This document shows positions 7,630 through 16,707 of a DNA stretch of 40,559 nt, piece by piece; the first letter of the stretch is position 1; every line of letters begins with the position of its first letter. The DNA is taken from positions 1-40,559 of the forward strand of contig NZ_LBMD01000013.1 of assembly GCF_001293645.1 (NCBI RefSeq), in the 5' to 3' direction. Below the pieces are notes generated by a model, which saw only the letters and a list, made by a program, of their open reading frames with translations, was not told the origin of the DNA and ran no database searches. The DNA comes from Bacillus sp. CHD6a. Its GTDB lineage: Bacteria; Bacillota; Bacilli; Bacillales; Bacillaceae_I. The position numbers were made by a program, and so were the translations under genes.

Positions 7630-8019
7630 ATGTCCGGAATTTTAGCTGGAACTTTCGCTACAATAATTACGCTTCCTATCTTTGCGTTGATTGCTTTTTT
7701 TTATATAGCTAAGCTGGTAACAAGAAACAATAAAAAGTCTTTTCATTTGGCGGTTGATGCCTCGACACTATTCTTTATCTTAGCCGTGCACTTTATCATG
7801 ATTATCATCTGGGATACGTCGTTTCTTTCGGTCATATTAACTGTGTTATTGTTCATTGCGACCGTGATGGTTTTGACACATTACAAGATTAAAGAGGAAA
7901 TTCATTTTAGAAGAGTCTTTAAAGGATTTTGGAGGCTGAATTTTCTTCTATTTTTTCTTGCATATTTTTGTCTTTTAACATTTGGTATAATGAAACGGGT
8001 TTTTGAAACATTTGGCTAA
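7630..8019 (+). CDS. DUF3397 family membrane protein
   Basis: A 129-aa hydrophobic protein with about four predicted membrane helices (roughly residues 3-25, 35-58, 62-80 and 103-122) and a basic loop between the third and fourth (HYKIKEEIHFRR). Its size, topology and place before bshC match the DUF3397 family of Bacillaceae, whose function is unknown. ATG 7630 is preferred because AGAGGT (7615-7620) stands 9 nt before it; ATG 7621 touches that site and GTG 7609 has none. Confidence 0.75.
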   Translation: MSGILAGTFATIITLPIFALIAFFYIAKLVTRNNKKSFHLAVDASTLFFILAVHFIMIIIWDTSFLSVILTVLLFIATVMVLTHYKIKEEIHFRRVFKGFWRLNFLLFFLAYFCLLTFGIMKRVFETFG

Positions 8020-8103
8020 GCAATATTTTTTGAAACAATGGAAATCAATGCTATACTCATGGAGATATCAACACACATGAACGATTTAGAAAGGACGTAC
8101 TTT

Positions 8104-9732
8104 ATGAATGTAGTAGAATTAACGCTCCCTACTATTAATAAGTTTTCCTCCGCTTATTTAACTCAAAAGGAGAGCATCCTTCCCTTTTTTACATATAACC
8201 CTTTTTCTGTAGATACCTACTCAAAGAGAAACGATTATTTGAAAAATAGAAGCTTCAGAAGAAAAGAGCTTGCTGCCCATCTTCTTGACTTTAATCAAAG
8301 ATTTGATGCGGATGCACAAACCTTACATAGCATTGAAAAATTATCTGACAGCCAGTCGGTTGTTGTTATCAGTGGACAACAGGCAGGGTTATTGACTGGC
8401 CCAATCTACACTATCTCAAAAATAATCAGTACAATTAAACATGCCCAAGAACAGGAGCTTAAGCTTGGAATTCCCGTTGTTCCTGTTTTTTGGATTGCAG
8501 GGGAAGATCATGATTTTCAGGAGATAAATCATGTCAACCTTCCAAAAAATAATGAAATAGAAAAACATGTGTTTCAAATGAAAGAAGCAGGCAAAAAAAT
8601 GGTATCGGATCTTCCATATGATAAAGAAAAGTTACACGCTTGGTTTCTTGAAATTGTTAACTCCTATGGAGAAACGCCATTTACAAAAGAGTTAAAACAA
8701 GAGTTATCCCAAGCGATAGAAGATTCTTCTACAATGGTGGATATATTTGCCCGCTTGATTGCAAAACTCTTTAAAGGTACGGGGCTGGTTCTAGTAAATG
8801 CTTCCGACCCAGCTTTGCGGAAGCTTGAAACGCCTTATTTTCAACAACTTTTAATGAAGCATAGTCAAATTCGACGAGGGATGCAACAGGCCCAAACGGA
8901 ACTTGAGAAGCAAGGATATTCCCCGATGTTAGAAATTGACTCAGAATCAATGAATATATTCTTTCACCAAGACGGTGAGCGGGAACTACTATGTTGGGAT
9001 GAAACGAAACAGATTGCCTATATGAAGGATTCTAATCGTCAGTTTACGGTTGAATACTTGAATAAGTTGATGGAAGAACAACCTGAACATTTCTCCAATA
9101 ACGTTGTAACGAGACCGCTTATGCAGGAGTTTCTATTCCCTACTCTTGCTTTTATCGGAGGTCCTGGGGAAATCAGTTACTGGGCTGAACTTGGTCGATG
9201 TTTTCATTCTATGGACCTTGAAATGCCACCAGTTGTACCTAGAATTTCTTTGACTTTATTGGAACGGCATATTGATCGAACGTTACTAGAATTAGGTGAA
9301 GATATCTCAGATGCGGTGGAACATGGGCTAGAAGAAAAGCGTAAAGCTTGGTTGTATCAAGAAGAACTTGAATCAATAGAAGCGACATTGAACTTGTATC
9401 ATGAACAATATGCCAAAGTACATGATCAATTTCGAGATTTAGGTAATCAAACTTTACCGCATCATCAGAAAACTTTTGAAAAGAATTGGAATTTGATTGA
9501 TAAGCAATTTACCTATATTCATCGACTGATTGAACGTTCGGTATATGAGAAACATGAAAACATGATGAACAAATATGAACGAGTGGAACTTGCTGTATTG
9601 CCCAAAGGCATGCCTCAAGAGAGAATATGGAATATCTACTATTTTGTGAATAAGTATGGGATGGATTTCGTCCAAAGGCTATGTGAATTGCCGTTGGAGC
9701 ATAACGGAAAGCATAAAATAGTTAAACTTTAA
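8104..9732 (+). CDS. bshC: Putative cysteine ligase BshC (bacillithiol biosynthesis)
   Basis: A 542-aa protein, close to the 539 aa of B. subtilis BshC (YllA). BshC is thought to add cysteine to glucosaminyl-malate, the last step of bacillithiol synthesis. Recognisable segments are VVISGQQAGLLTGP (about 100-113), PVFWIAGEDHDFQEINH (about 132-148), the GGPGEISYWAEL motif (about 354-365) and a long C-terminal coiled-coil stalk (about 415-500). The Rossmann-like core resembles nucleotidyl-transferases. ATG 8104 follows AGAAAGGACG; an in-frame ATG at 8038 lacks a ribosome-binding site. The gene ends in a terminator just before the mraZ promoter. Confidence 0.93.
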   Translation: MNVVELTLPTINKFSSAYLTQKESILPFFTYNPFSVDTYSKRNDYLKNRSFRRKELAAHLLDFNQRFDADAQTLHSIEKLSDSQSVVVISGQQAGLLTGPIYTISKIISTIKHAQEQELKLGIPVVPVFWIAGEDHDFQEINHVNLPKNNEIEKHVFQMKEAGKKMVSDLPYDKEKLHAWFLEIVNSYGETPFTKELKQELSQAIEDSSTMVDIFARLIAKLFKGTGLVLVNASDPALRKLETPYFQQLLMKHSQIRRGMQQAQTELEKQGYSPMLEIDSESMNIFFHQDGERELLCWDETKQIAYMKDSNRQFTVEYLNKLMEEQPEHFSNNVVTRPLMQEFLFPTLAFIGGPGEISYWAELGRCFHSMDLEMPPVVPRISLTLLERHIDRTLLELGEDISDAVEHGLEEKRKAWLYQEELESIEATLNLYHEQYAKVHDQFRDLGNQTLPHHQKTFEKNWNLIDKQFTYIHRLIERSVYEKHENMMNKYERVELAVLPKGMPQERIWNIYYFVNKYGMDFVQRLCELPLEHNGKHKIVKL

Positions 9733-9735
9733 GAA

Positions 9736-9763
9736 ACAGCGGGAAAAATCCTGCTGTTTTTTT
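9736..9763 (+). terminator. Terminator after bshC
   Basis: ACAGCGGGA (9736-9744) pairs with TCCTGCTGT (9749-9757) with one G-T pair and a 4-nt loop, followed by seven or more T. It separates bshC from the dcw cluster. Confidence 0.9.
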
Positions 9764-9964
9764 ATTTTCTTTTTCTGACATGAACAAATAAAGAAGAGAG
9801 TCGTAAACGAGCATTTACTGAAGAATGATTGTTTATTGTGTTTCCAAGGAGTCAAAAAAAGCCAAGTTTGACCTAATTTCGTCCTTTTGTCAAAAAATGT
9901 TGTAAAAAGATGAAAAACGAAAAAAAAGTAGGCTTAAAGGATTTTCTTTTGGGAAAGAGAATAG

Positions 9965-10023
9965 TACAATAAAGTAAGTGGAGAGAAGTGGAGGATTGTG
10001 GGGGAAAGTAGAAGAAAGGTGGG
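9965..10023 (+). promoter_or_regulatory. mraZ promoter -10 and MraZ-binding direct repeats
   Basis: A candidate -10 (TACAAT, 9965-9970) is followed by GTGG at 9978, 9988 and 9998, GTAG at 10008 and GTGG at 10019, that is a repeat every 10 bp (11 for the last). MraZ proteins are known to bind tandem GTGG/TGGG-type boxes with one-turn spacing upstream of their own operon, including in B. subtilis, so this is the likely autorepressor site. No good -35 is visible upstream of the -10. Confidence 0.7.
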
Positions 10024-10031
10024 AGAGCCAA

Positions 10032-10463
10032 ATGTTCATGGGGGAATATAATCATACAATTGATGCAAAAGGCCGTATGATTGTGCCTGCGAAATTCCGT
10101 GATCATTTAGGAGAAACCTTTGTTCTTACTAGAGGCCTCGATAAATGCCTATTTGGCTATCCGCTCTCTGAATGGAAAACAGTTGAAGACAAATTAAAAC
10201 AATTACCACTTACTAAAAAGGATGCCCGTGCATTTACACGTTTCTTCTTTTCCGGTGCTTCTGAGTGTGAACTGGACAAGCAAGGTCGAGTGAACATTGC
10301 CACTCCATTAGTTCAGTATGCACAACTAGAAAAAGAATGCGTGGTAATCGGAGTGTCTAATCGAATAGAAATCTGGAGCAAGGACAACTGGAATACTTTT
10401 GTGGAAGATTCGGAAGACTCCTTCGCAGAGATTGCAGAGAACCTAGTGGATTTTGACTTATAA
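10032..10463 (+). CDS. mraZ: Transcriptional regulator MraZ
   Basis: A 143-aa protein starting [20 protein letters not shown], nearly identical to B. subtilis MraZ. It has two AbrB/SpoVT-like swapped-hairpin domains, each with the family signature: [13 protein letters not shown] near residue 12 and [12 protein letters not shown] near residue 83. MraZ forms a ring and represses the dcw operon by binding repeats in its own promoter; such repeats lie directly upstream at 9978-10022. ATG 10032 follows AAAGGTGGGAG. An earlier in-frame GTG (9978) is part of the binding boxes and is not a start. The 132-bp gap to rsmH holds no terminator, so the two are probably cotranscribed. Confidence 0.97.
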   Translation: MFMGEYNHTIDAKGRMIVPAKFRDHLGETFVLTRGLDKCLFGYPLSEWKTVEDKLKQLPLTKKDARAFTRFFFSGASECELDKQGRVNIATPLVQYAQLEKECVVIGVSNRIEIWSKDNWNTFVEDSEDSFAEIAENLVDFDL

Positions 10464-10595
10464 AAGGGATTTAAATTACAACGAATACGAAGAACAGCCT
10501 GGATAAAACAAGATGGTCGGTGAGAAAATACCGAGAGAAAAGAATTAGCAGCAGCTAAGAGGAAAAACAGCCTAGAGCTAGAAAGGCGGTGGAGA

Positions 10596-11534
10596 ATGTT
10601 TCACCACGTAACAGTATTACTTAATGAAGCAGTAGAAGGTCTTAACATTAAAGAGGACGGTACGTATGTTGATTGCACATTAGGAGGTGCAGGACATAGT
10701 TCCGAAATTGTAAAACAGTTATCAGACAAAGGAAGACTGATTGCATTTGATCAGGATGACCATGCGCTAGAACATGCTAAGAATGTGTTACATAACTATC
10801 TGGATCGGGTCATTTTCATTAAAAGCAATTTTAAGCACCTGAAAGAGAAATTGTATGAGCAGGGTATTACCAAAGTGGATGGCGTGTTGTTCGACCTGGG
10901 TGTTTCTTCTCCTCAATTGGACACACCTGAAAGAGGATTTAGTTACCATCACGAAGCACCTTTAGATATGAGAATGGACAAAGACAGCCCACTCAGTGCC
11001 TATGATGTTGTTAATGAGTGGCCTTATGAAAAACTAGTAAGGATATTCTTTCAATATGGAGAAGAAAAGTTTTCCAAACAAATTGCAAGGAAAATTGAAG
11101 AATATCGAAAATCAAAGCCAATTGAAACGACACTAGAATTGGTAGAAATTATCAAGGATGGAATACCAGCTCCAGCGAGAAGAACTGGCGGACATCCTGC
11201 TAAAAGAGTTTTCCAAGCAATAAGAATTGCGGTAAATGACGAGTTAGGTGTTTTTGAAGATGCTATCCATCAAGCAATTGATGTTTTAAAAGTTGGGGGA
11301 AGAGTATCTGTTATCACCTTCCATTCCCTTGAAGATAGAATGTGTAAAGTAGCCTTTAAAGAAAAAAGCCAACTCCCACAACTGCCGCCTGGGCTACCGA
11401 TAATTCCAGAAGAATATCAGCCAACGCTTAAACTTGTTACAAGAAAGCCGATACTACCTAGTGAAGAAGAACTAGAAGCCAATAATCGCGCAAGATCGGC
11501 AAAACTAAGAATTGCAGAAAAAGCGAAAGACTAA
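10596..11534 (+). CDS. rsmH: 16S rRNA (cytosine(1402)-N4)-methyltransferase RsmH
   Basis: A 312-aa SAM-dependent methyltransferase (formerly MraW) that modifies C1402 in the ribosomal P site. The SAM motif is [10 protein letters not shown] (about residues 26-35), followed by the inserted helical domain, [15 protein letters not shown] (about 97-111) and the C-terminal ISFHSLED-like segment [10 protein letters not shown]. Length and order after mraZ are standard. ATG 10596 follows GAAAGGCGGTGGAGA. It is followed within 33 bp by ftsL, in one operon. Confidence 0.97.
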   Translation: MFHHVTVLLNEAVEGLNIKEDGTYVDCTLGGAGHSSEIVKQLSDKGRLIAFDQDDHALEHAKNVLHNYLDRVIFIKSNFKHLKEKLYEQGITKVDGVLFDLGVSSPQLDTPERGFSYHHEAPLDMRMDKDSPLSAYDVVNEWPYEKLVRIFFQYGEEKFSKQIARKIEEYRKSKPIETTLELVEIIKDGIPAPARRTGGHPAKRVFQAIRIAVNDELGVFEDAIHQAIDVLKVGGRVSVITFHSLEDRMCKVAFKEKSQLPQLPPGLPIIPEEYQPTLKLVTRKPILPSEEELEANNRARSAKLRIAEKAKD

Positions 11535-11567
11535 ATATAAAATAAATATAGACTAGGGGGAAAGAGA

Positions 11568-11927
11568 ATGAGTAACTTAGCTCACAAAATTCAGAGGCAG
11601 CATGAAGAACGCATACAGCAGTCGCCAAAAAGACAAATGGTCGTAAAGAAACGCTCAACTATTACGCTTGGGGAAAAGCTGCTTGGCTATATGTTTATTG
11701 GTATGCTTGCATTCGGTGCCGTCCATGTTGTTACCAACCATGTGAATATCTATCATGTAAATAGCGAAATTCAATCGCTTGAAGGGTCCATTGAATCGCA
11801 ATTAAAGGAAAATCGTGAACTTGAACTTCGTGTAGCGGAAGAAAGCAGCTATGAAGTCATTCTTGAAAAAGCCAAAAACCTTGGTCTGACATTAAACGAG
11901 AACAATGTGAAGAACGTAGGGAACTAA
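11568..11927 (+). CDS. ftsL: Cell division protein FtsL
   Basis: A 119-aa bitopic membrane protein: basic cytoplasmic N-terminus (1-37), one membrane helix (about 38-57), and an outer coiled-coil leucine-zipper segment (EIQSLEGSIESQLKENRELE). FtsL joins DivIB and DivIC to activate PBP2B and FtsW-type synthases at the septum. Sequence is weakly conserved, so the call leans on topology and position. AGGGGGAAAGAG precedes the ATG, and the stop abuts the pbpB start with no gap, suggesting translational coupling. Confidence 0.95.
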   Translation: MSNLAHKIQRQHEERIQQSPKRQMVVKKRSTITLGEKLLGYMFIGMLAFGAVHVVTNHVNIYHVNSEIQSLEGSIESQLKENRELELRVAEESSYEVILEKAKNLGLTLNENNVKNVGN

Positions 11928-14159
11928 ATGAGTACCCATAACATCGTTCATAAAAAAAGAATTCACTTAGGAGCAGCAATTCTACTCGGATTTTTTGCGT
12001 TGCTCTTTTTTCTATTGATTGGGCGATTTTTTTACCTTCAAGCAACCGGAGAAGCACATGGACATAGTTTATCTGCAGAAGCTAGTGAAAGATATAATGT
12101 AAACAGGACAATCGATGCAACTAGGGGATCCATTTTTGATAGAAGTGGAGATCCGATTGCAGAAGATACCCCTTCTTTCAATTTAGTGGCGGTATTGGAC
12201 GAGTCATTGACGACAGATGACAAGAAACCTCGTCATGTAGTTGATCCAAACGAGACGGCTGCAAAGTTGGCATCAGTCTTGGAAGTGGATCAAAATAAGA
12301 TTTTAGAAAAATTACAACTGGATCGCAAACAAGTAGAATTTGGAGCATTGGGTAGAGATCTTCCATTGTCAGTTAAAAAAGGAATTGAAGACATGAAATT
12401 GCCGGGAATAGGGTTTGTAGAAGGCTCTAAACGGTATTATTTTAACGGCAAATTCTCCAGTCACGTGGTTGGCTTTGCAAGAGCAAATGATGATGGTGTC
12501 GTCACTGGTGTAACAGGCGTGGAAAAGATGTTAGAAGATGAACTAAAAGAACAGAATGGTTCATTGTCTGTGAAAACGGACAATAAAGGTGTTAAACTTT
12601 CTATGGACTCAGATGTATCCTATGTTCCTGCAATCAACGGGAAAAATGTGCATCTGACTTTAGATAAGACCATTCAGACATTTTTAGAAGAAGCGATGAA
12701 TAATGTAGTTCAAGAATATGAACCAGAACGGATCATTGCTATCGTTGCCGATCCAAAAACCGGGCAGATACTTGCAATGGGATCTAGGCCAACCTTCGAT
12801 TTAAACACAAGAGAAGGTTTGACGGACAATTGGAACAACGATGCTATTTCTTATCGGTATGAACCAGGTTCCACTATGAAGATTTTTTCATTGGCCGCAG
12901 CCATTGAAGAAGGGGTTTACAATGGGTCTGAACTCTATCAGTCCGGTTCGTATACCCTTCCTAAAGACCCAGTTCCAGTATATGACCATAACAGGTCAGG
13001 ATGGGGAACAATATCTTTTGATGAAGGAGTCCAACGTTCTTCCAACGTAGCATTTGCTTTACTGGCAGATAAGATGGGGACAGATACTCTTTTAAAATAC
13101 ATTCATGCATTTGGTATGAATGAACCGACAGGGATTGACCTTCCAGATGAAACTACAAGCAATATAAATTACAATTACTATAGGGACCGTATTTCAACAG
13201 CGTTCGGTCAAGGCTCTGCATTCACGCCGATTCAACAAATTCAGGCCGCAACTGCAATTGCTAATGATGGTAAAATGATGCAGCCTTATGTGATTGACAA
13301 GATTGTCGATCCTAACACAAATGAGGTTGTAGTAGAAAATAAGCCAAAACAAAAAGGAAATCCAATTTCAGAAAAGACTGCAGATAAAGTACTAGAAGTA
13401 TTAGAATCAGTAGTAAGCTCTGAAAACGGTACCGGTCGTCCTTACAGTATTGAAGGATATAAAGTCGCAGCTAAAACAGGAACTGCTCAAATTCCTGGAC
13501 CAGGAGGATATTTATCTGGTCATGGCGAATATATTTATTCTATTACAGGGATGGCTCCGGCGGATGATCCGGAGTTGTTAATGTATGTTGCGGTAGAAAA
13601 ACCAAAAATTGCTCAACATGAAAATGGGGCGGGCCCTGTATCGGGTGTATTCAATACCGTGATGCGCCGAAGCTTGCAATATTTAAGTATTCAGCCTGAT
13701 GAAAGTCAAATGAATACTCCTAATAAGAAAAGTGTAGGGGTAAAAGTTCCAAATCTTGTTGGAAAAAATATTCAGGATGTTTCTGCTGATACACAAGGTC
13801 CCGAATATGTCATAGTGGGTGAAGGATCTAAAGTCTTAAAACAAACACCTCAACCAGGCCGTGAAGTCATAAAAGGTGAGAGAGTTATTCTATTAACAGA
13901 AAATTCCCCGACCATTCCAGATATGACAGGTTGGAGTTTGCGTGATGTCCGAAAGATATCCAATTTACTCAAGCTTGAAACCGAAATTATTGGAAATGGA
14001 TATGTACAAAAGCAAAATATTATTCCTGGAACTCCAGTTGAAGAAGGAAACAGCCTTGTTGTGGAATTAGGATCAAACGTCCCTTTACCACAAACGGAAG
14101 AGCAAGAAGATGAAGAAACGGAAGAGTCAGGATCTGAAGAAGATTCCGAGGATAGTTAA
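11928..14159 (+). CDS. pbpB: Penicillin-binding protein 2B, septal transpeptidase
   Basis: A 743-aa class B penicillin-binding protein. A membrane anchor at about 14-37 is followed by the dimerisation domain and a transpeptidase domain with S315TMK (catalytic serine), S371SN and K516TGT. Two PASTA domains follow (starting VKVPNLVGKN and PTIPDMTGWS), then a strongly acidic tail of about 20 residues (repeated Glu/Asp/Ser). The protein crosslinks septal peptidoglycan and is essential for division in B. subtilis, whose homologue is 716 aa; the extra length here is mainly the tail. It begins directly after the ftsL stop and ends in a strong terminator. Confidence 0.96.
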   Translation: MSTHNIVHKKRIHLGAAILLGFFALLFFLLIGRFFYLQATGEAHGHSLSAEASERYNVNRTIDATRGSIFDRSGDPIAEDTPSFNLVAVLDESLTTDDKKPRHVVDPNETAAKLASVLEVDQNKILEKLQLDRKQVEFGALGRDLPLSVKKGIEDMKLPGIGFVEGSKRYYFNGKFSSHVVGFARANDDGVVTGVTGVEKMLEDELKEQNGSLSVKTDNKGVKLSMDSDVSYVPAINGKNVHLTLDKTIQTFLEEAMNNVVQEYEPERIIAIVADPKTGQILAMGSRPTFDLNTREGLTDNWNNDAISYRYEPGSTMKIFSLAAAIEEGVYNGSELYQSGSYTLPKDPVPVYDHNRSGWGTISFDEGVQRSSNVAFALLADKMGTDTLLKYIHAFGMNEPTGIDLPDETTSNINYNYYRDRISTAFGQGSAFTPIQQIQAATAIANDGKMMQPYVIDKIVDPNTNEVVVENKPKQKGNPISEKTADKVLEVLESVVSSENGTGRPYSIEGYKVAAKTGTAQIPGPGGYLSGHGEYIYSITGMAPADDPELLMYVAVEKPKIAQHENGAGPVSGVFNTVMRRSLQYLSIQPDESQMNTPNKKSVGVKVPNLVGKNIQDVSADTQGPEYVIVGEGSKVLKQTPQPGREVIKGERVILLTENSPTIPDMTGWSLRDVRKISNLLKLETEIIGNGYVQKQNIIPGTPVEEGNSLVVELGSNVPLPQTEEQEDEETEESGSEEDSEDS

Positions 14160-14167
14160 CTAAAATG

Positions 14168-14203
14168 CACTGCTAAAGGCTATGACCTTTGGCAGTGTTT
14201 TTA
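14168..14203 (+). terminator. Terminator after pbpB
   Basis: CACTGCTAAAGG (14168-14179) pairs with CCTTTGGCAGTG (14186-14197) with one wobble, followed by TTTTTA. It should separate mraZ-rsmH-ftsL-pbpB from spoVD. Confidence 0.9.
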
Positions 14204-14222
14204 TGTTAATAATTATAAAAAC

Positions 14223-14289
14223 AGTTGATTTCCTTTCCAGGCGCTTCGCCTGCCTGCGGGCGTCTACGCGCCTTCCACTATAATCAACT
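14223..14289 (-). repeat. Short dispersed repeat, reverse orientation
   Basis: A 67-bp element bounded by a perfect 8-bp inverted repeat AGTTGATT / AATCAACT. Its left part (GTTGATTTCC ... GGCGCTTCGCCTGCCTGCGGGCG) also occurs at 29336-29374, and the GTTGATTTCC end is the reverse complement of the right end of the larger dispersed repeats in this window. Confidence 0.7.
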
Positions 14290-14363
14290 AGAGGTAGTGT
14301 TAATAAGAAGGAATCTAATAGAGTAAACAGAAGAAGTAATAACCTCTCGTTCTAGTAGTTTAT

Positions 14364-14489
14364 AGCTGTGGATTGGAGCAAATGACGAAGACTCCAGCGG
14401 GGGAGTAACGGTAGATTGAGACCCCTGAAGCGTTATGAGGCTCAAGCACCGTCCCGCGGAAAGCGAGTCATTTGTAGAAAGGAACAGCG
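14364..14489 (+). repeat. Dispersed repeat, copy upstream of spoVD
   Basis: A 126-bp element of the family seen at 18376, 27885, 29497 and 37199. Common features are AGCTGTGGATTGGAG at the left end, the core CGAAGACTCC, a GGAAAGCGA motif near the right and GAACAGCG at the end. Its inner arms CAAATGAC (14379-14386) and GTCATTTG (14467-14474) are perfectly complementary. Together with the shorter element before it, it fills most of the 460-bp pbpB-spoVD gap. Confidence 0.8.
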
Positions 14490-14619
14490 ACGATTAACCA
14501 AACAACAAAAAGTATATAGTCACAATTAAAGCATTTCTTGGATTACAGTCCAATACTATGTTCTATCCTCTTTCGTACAAGCATATATTACTACGAATAT
14601 TAAAGGGGGTTCATAGGAT

Positions 14620-16557
14620 ATGCGGGTATCTCATGTGACGGTTCGGAGAAGGTTGACCATTGTACTTCTTGTAGGAATTCTACTTTTCAGTATTATTGAT
14701 TTACGCCTAGGATATGTTCAATTCGCATTGGGGAATATGCTTACAGACCGCGCCAAAGATTCTTGGAGTAGGAATATTCCTTTTGAACCAGAGCGAGGAG
14801 AAATCCTTGACCGAAATGGTGTCCCATTGGCAACAAATATGAGTGCACCGACGGTTTTGGTTGTCCCAAGACAAATCAAAGATCCTAATGATACGGCTGA
14901 GAAGCTTGCAGCCGTCTTAAATATGTCCAAAGAAAAAGTGTACAAGCTGGTGACGAAAAGCTCATCTATGGAGAGGATCAACCCAGAAGGAAGAAAAATT
15001 TCTCACGAAAAAGCAAAAGAAATAAGAGCGCTTGGCTTAAAAGGGGTTTACATTGCGGAGGACTCCAAACGTCATTATCCTTTCGGTAGTTATCTTTCTC
15101 ATGTTTTAGGATTTGCAGGGATTGATAATCAAGGTTTAATGGGTCTAGAATTGTATTACGATGAACAATTAAAAGGAGAAAAAGGCTACGTTCAATTTTA
15201 TTCGGATGCAAAGGGAAGAAGAATGCCGGATATTCCAGATGATTACGAAGCCCCCCAAGATGGTTTAGATTTAAGGCTTACCATTGATTCAAAGGTTCAG
15301 ACTATCATGGAAAGAGAGTTAGACCTTGCACAGGAACTGTATAACCCTGATGGAATCATTGCAATTGCAATGGATCCTAATACAGGAGAAATTATGGCCA
15401 TGTCTAGTAGACCTGATTTTGACCCTGCAGAATTCCAAAATGTGGCACCAGAAATTTATAACCGAAATCTCCCTGTTTGGAGTACGTATGAACCTGGATC
15501 TACTTTTAAGATTATTACCTTAGCTGCAGCCCTCGAAGAGAATAAAGTTAACTTAAAAAACGATACTTTCAATGATAGTGGAGCGGCAATGGTAGATGGG
15601 GCAAGACTACGTTGTTGGAAAAAAGGGGGACATGGTCATCAAACATTCTTGGAAGTGGTTCAAAATTCATGTAACCCAGGCTTTGTAGAGCTAGGACAAC
15701 GATTAGGTACGGACACCCTTTTTAATTATATAAAATCTTTTGGTTTCGGGGAGAAGACAGGGATTGATTTAGCTGGAGAAGGAAAGGGGATCCTTTTTAA
15801 ACCTGAAAAGGTAGGGCCAGTAGAACTCGCCACCACTGCCTTTGGGCAAGGGGTTTCTGTTACTCCAATTCAGCAGGTTGCGGCTGTTTCTGCAGCGGTA
15901 AATGGTGGTATCTTATACACTCCGTTTATCGCAAAAGAATTTGTAGATCCAATCACTGGAGAGATAGTCTCGAGAAAGACACCTGTAGAGAAGAGGAGAG
16001 TCATATCTGAAGAAACCTCAGCACAGGTTCGATATGCATTAGAAAGTGTAGTTGCCCAAGGTACTGGACGTAATGCTTTTGTAGAGGGTTACCGAGTTGG
16101 TGGGAAAACAGGAACTGCTCAAAAAGTAAAAGACGGTCGATATATGGAAAATAATCATATCGTTTCTTTTATCGGTGTGGCACCTGCTGATGATCCTCAA
16201 CTTGTTGTGTATCTTGCCGTCGATAATCCTAAGGGGACCGTACAGTTTGGTGGGGTTGTAGCAGCCCCGATTGTTGGGAATATAATGGAGGATAGCCTAA
16301 ATGCTTTGGGAGTGGAAAAGAGAAAAGGACAAATCGAAAAGGAATTGCAATGGCCGGATGTACCTCTTGTGGAAGTTCCTGATCTAAAAGGAATGACAAG
16401 AAAAGAACTCCTTCAACAATTAGTTACGCTCAAACTTGATATTAGCGGAGATGGGGATACTGTAGTACAGCAGGCGCCGCCACCTGGGACAAAAGTGGAA
16501 GAAGGCTCGACCATTAGGGTGTACATGTCCGGGAAAAGCAAAAGTGATGAAGAATAA
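14620..16557 (+). CDS. spoVD: Stage V sporulation protein D, sporulation-specific penicillin-binding protein
   Basis: A 645-aa class B penicillin-binding protein (B. subtilis SpoVD is 646 aa). One membrane helix at about 12-28, dimerisation domain, transpeptidase domain with S294TFK, S350CN and K496TGT, and a single C-terminal PASTA domain (VEVPDLKGMTRKEL onward) instead of the two of PBP2B. In B. subtilis it works with SpoVE to make spore cortex peptidoglycan in the mother cell. AAAGGGGG at 14602-14608 serves ATG 14620. A terminator upstream and the gap suggest its own, sporulation-controlled promoter, but I could not identify a convincing sigma-E site. Confidence 0.95.
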   Translation: MRVSHVTVRRRLTIVLLVGILLFSIIDLRLGYVQFALGNMLTDRAKDSWSRNIPFEPERGEILDRNGVPLATNMSAPTVLVVPRQIKDPNDTAEKLAAVLNMSKEKVYKLVTKSSSMERINPEGRKISHEKAKEIRALGLKGVYIAEDSKRHYPFGSYLSHVLGFAGIDNQGLMGLELYYDEQLKGEKGYVQFYSDAKGRRMPDIPDDYEAPQDGLDLRLTIDSKVQTIMERELDLAQELYNPDGIIAIAMDPNTGEIMAMSSRPDFDPAEFQNVAPEIYNRNLPVWSTYEPGSTFKIITLAAALEENKVNLKNDTFNDSGAAMVDGARLRCWKKGGHGHQTFLEVVQNSCNPGFVELGQRLGTDTLFNYIKSFGFGEKTGIDLAGEGKGILFKPEKVGPVELATTAFGQGVSVTPIQQVAAVSAAVNGGILYTPFIAKEFVDPITGEIVSRKTPVEKRRVISEETSAQVRYALESVVAQGTGRNAFVEGYRVGGKTGTAQKVKDGRYMENNHIVSFIGVAPADDPQLVVYLAVDNPKGTVQFGGVVAAPIVGNIMEDSLNALGVEKRKGQIEKELQWPDVPLVEVPDLKGMTRKELLQQLVTLKLDISGDGDTVVQQAPPPGTKVEEGSTIRVYMSGKSKSDEE

Positions 16558-16587
16558 ATCTAGAGGATTGGTTTAATTTCCCTAAAT

Positions 16588-16661
16588 AGGATAGAATGGT
16601 GATAAAGGTAAGTTAGAAACTATATTGATGTTGTCTCTCACCATCTATCCTGTTATTTTTT
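16588..16661 (+). terminator. Long-loop terminator between spoVD and murE
   Basis: AGGATAGA-A-TGGTGA (16588-16602) pairs with TCACCATCTATCCT (16638-16651), 14 bp with one bulged A, enclosing a 35-nt loop; ATTTTTT follows. It could also act as an attenuator for murE. Confidence 0.55.
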
Positions 16662-16707
16662 CATCCTGCATTTAGGTCTTCAAGTAAGCCAAAGGGGTTT
16701 GATTCGC

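Noticed and set aside
14364-14489. Insertion sequence remnant
   Set aside because: No transposase fragment and no target-site duplication could be made out; the element is better described as a structured dispersed repeat.
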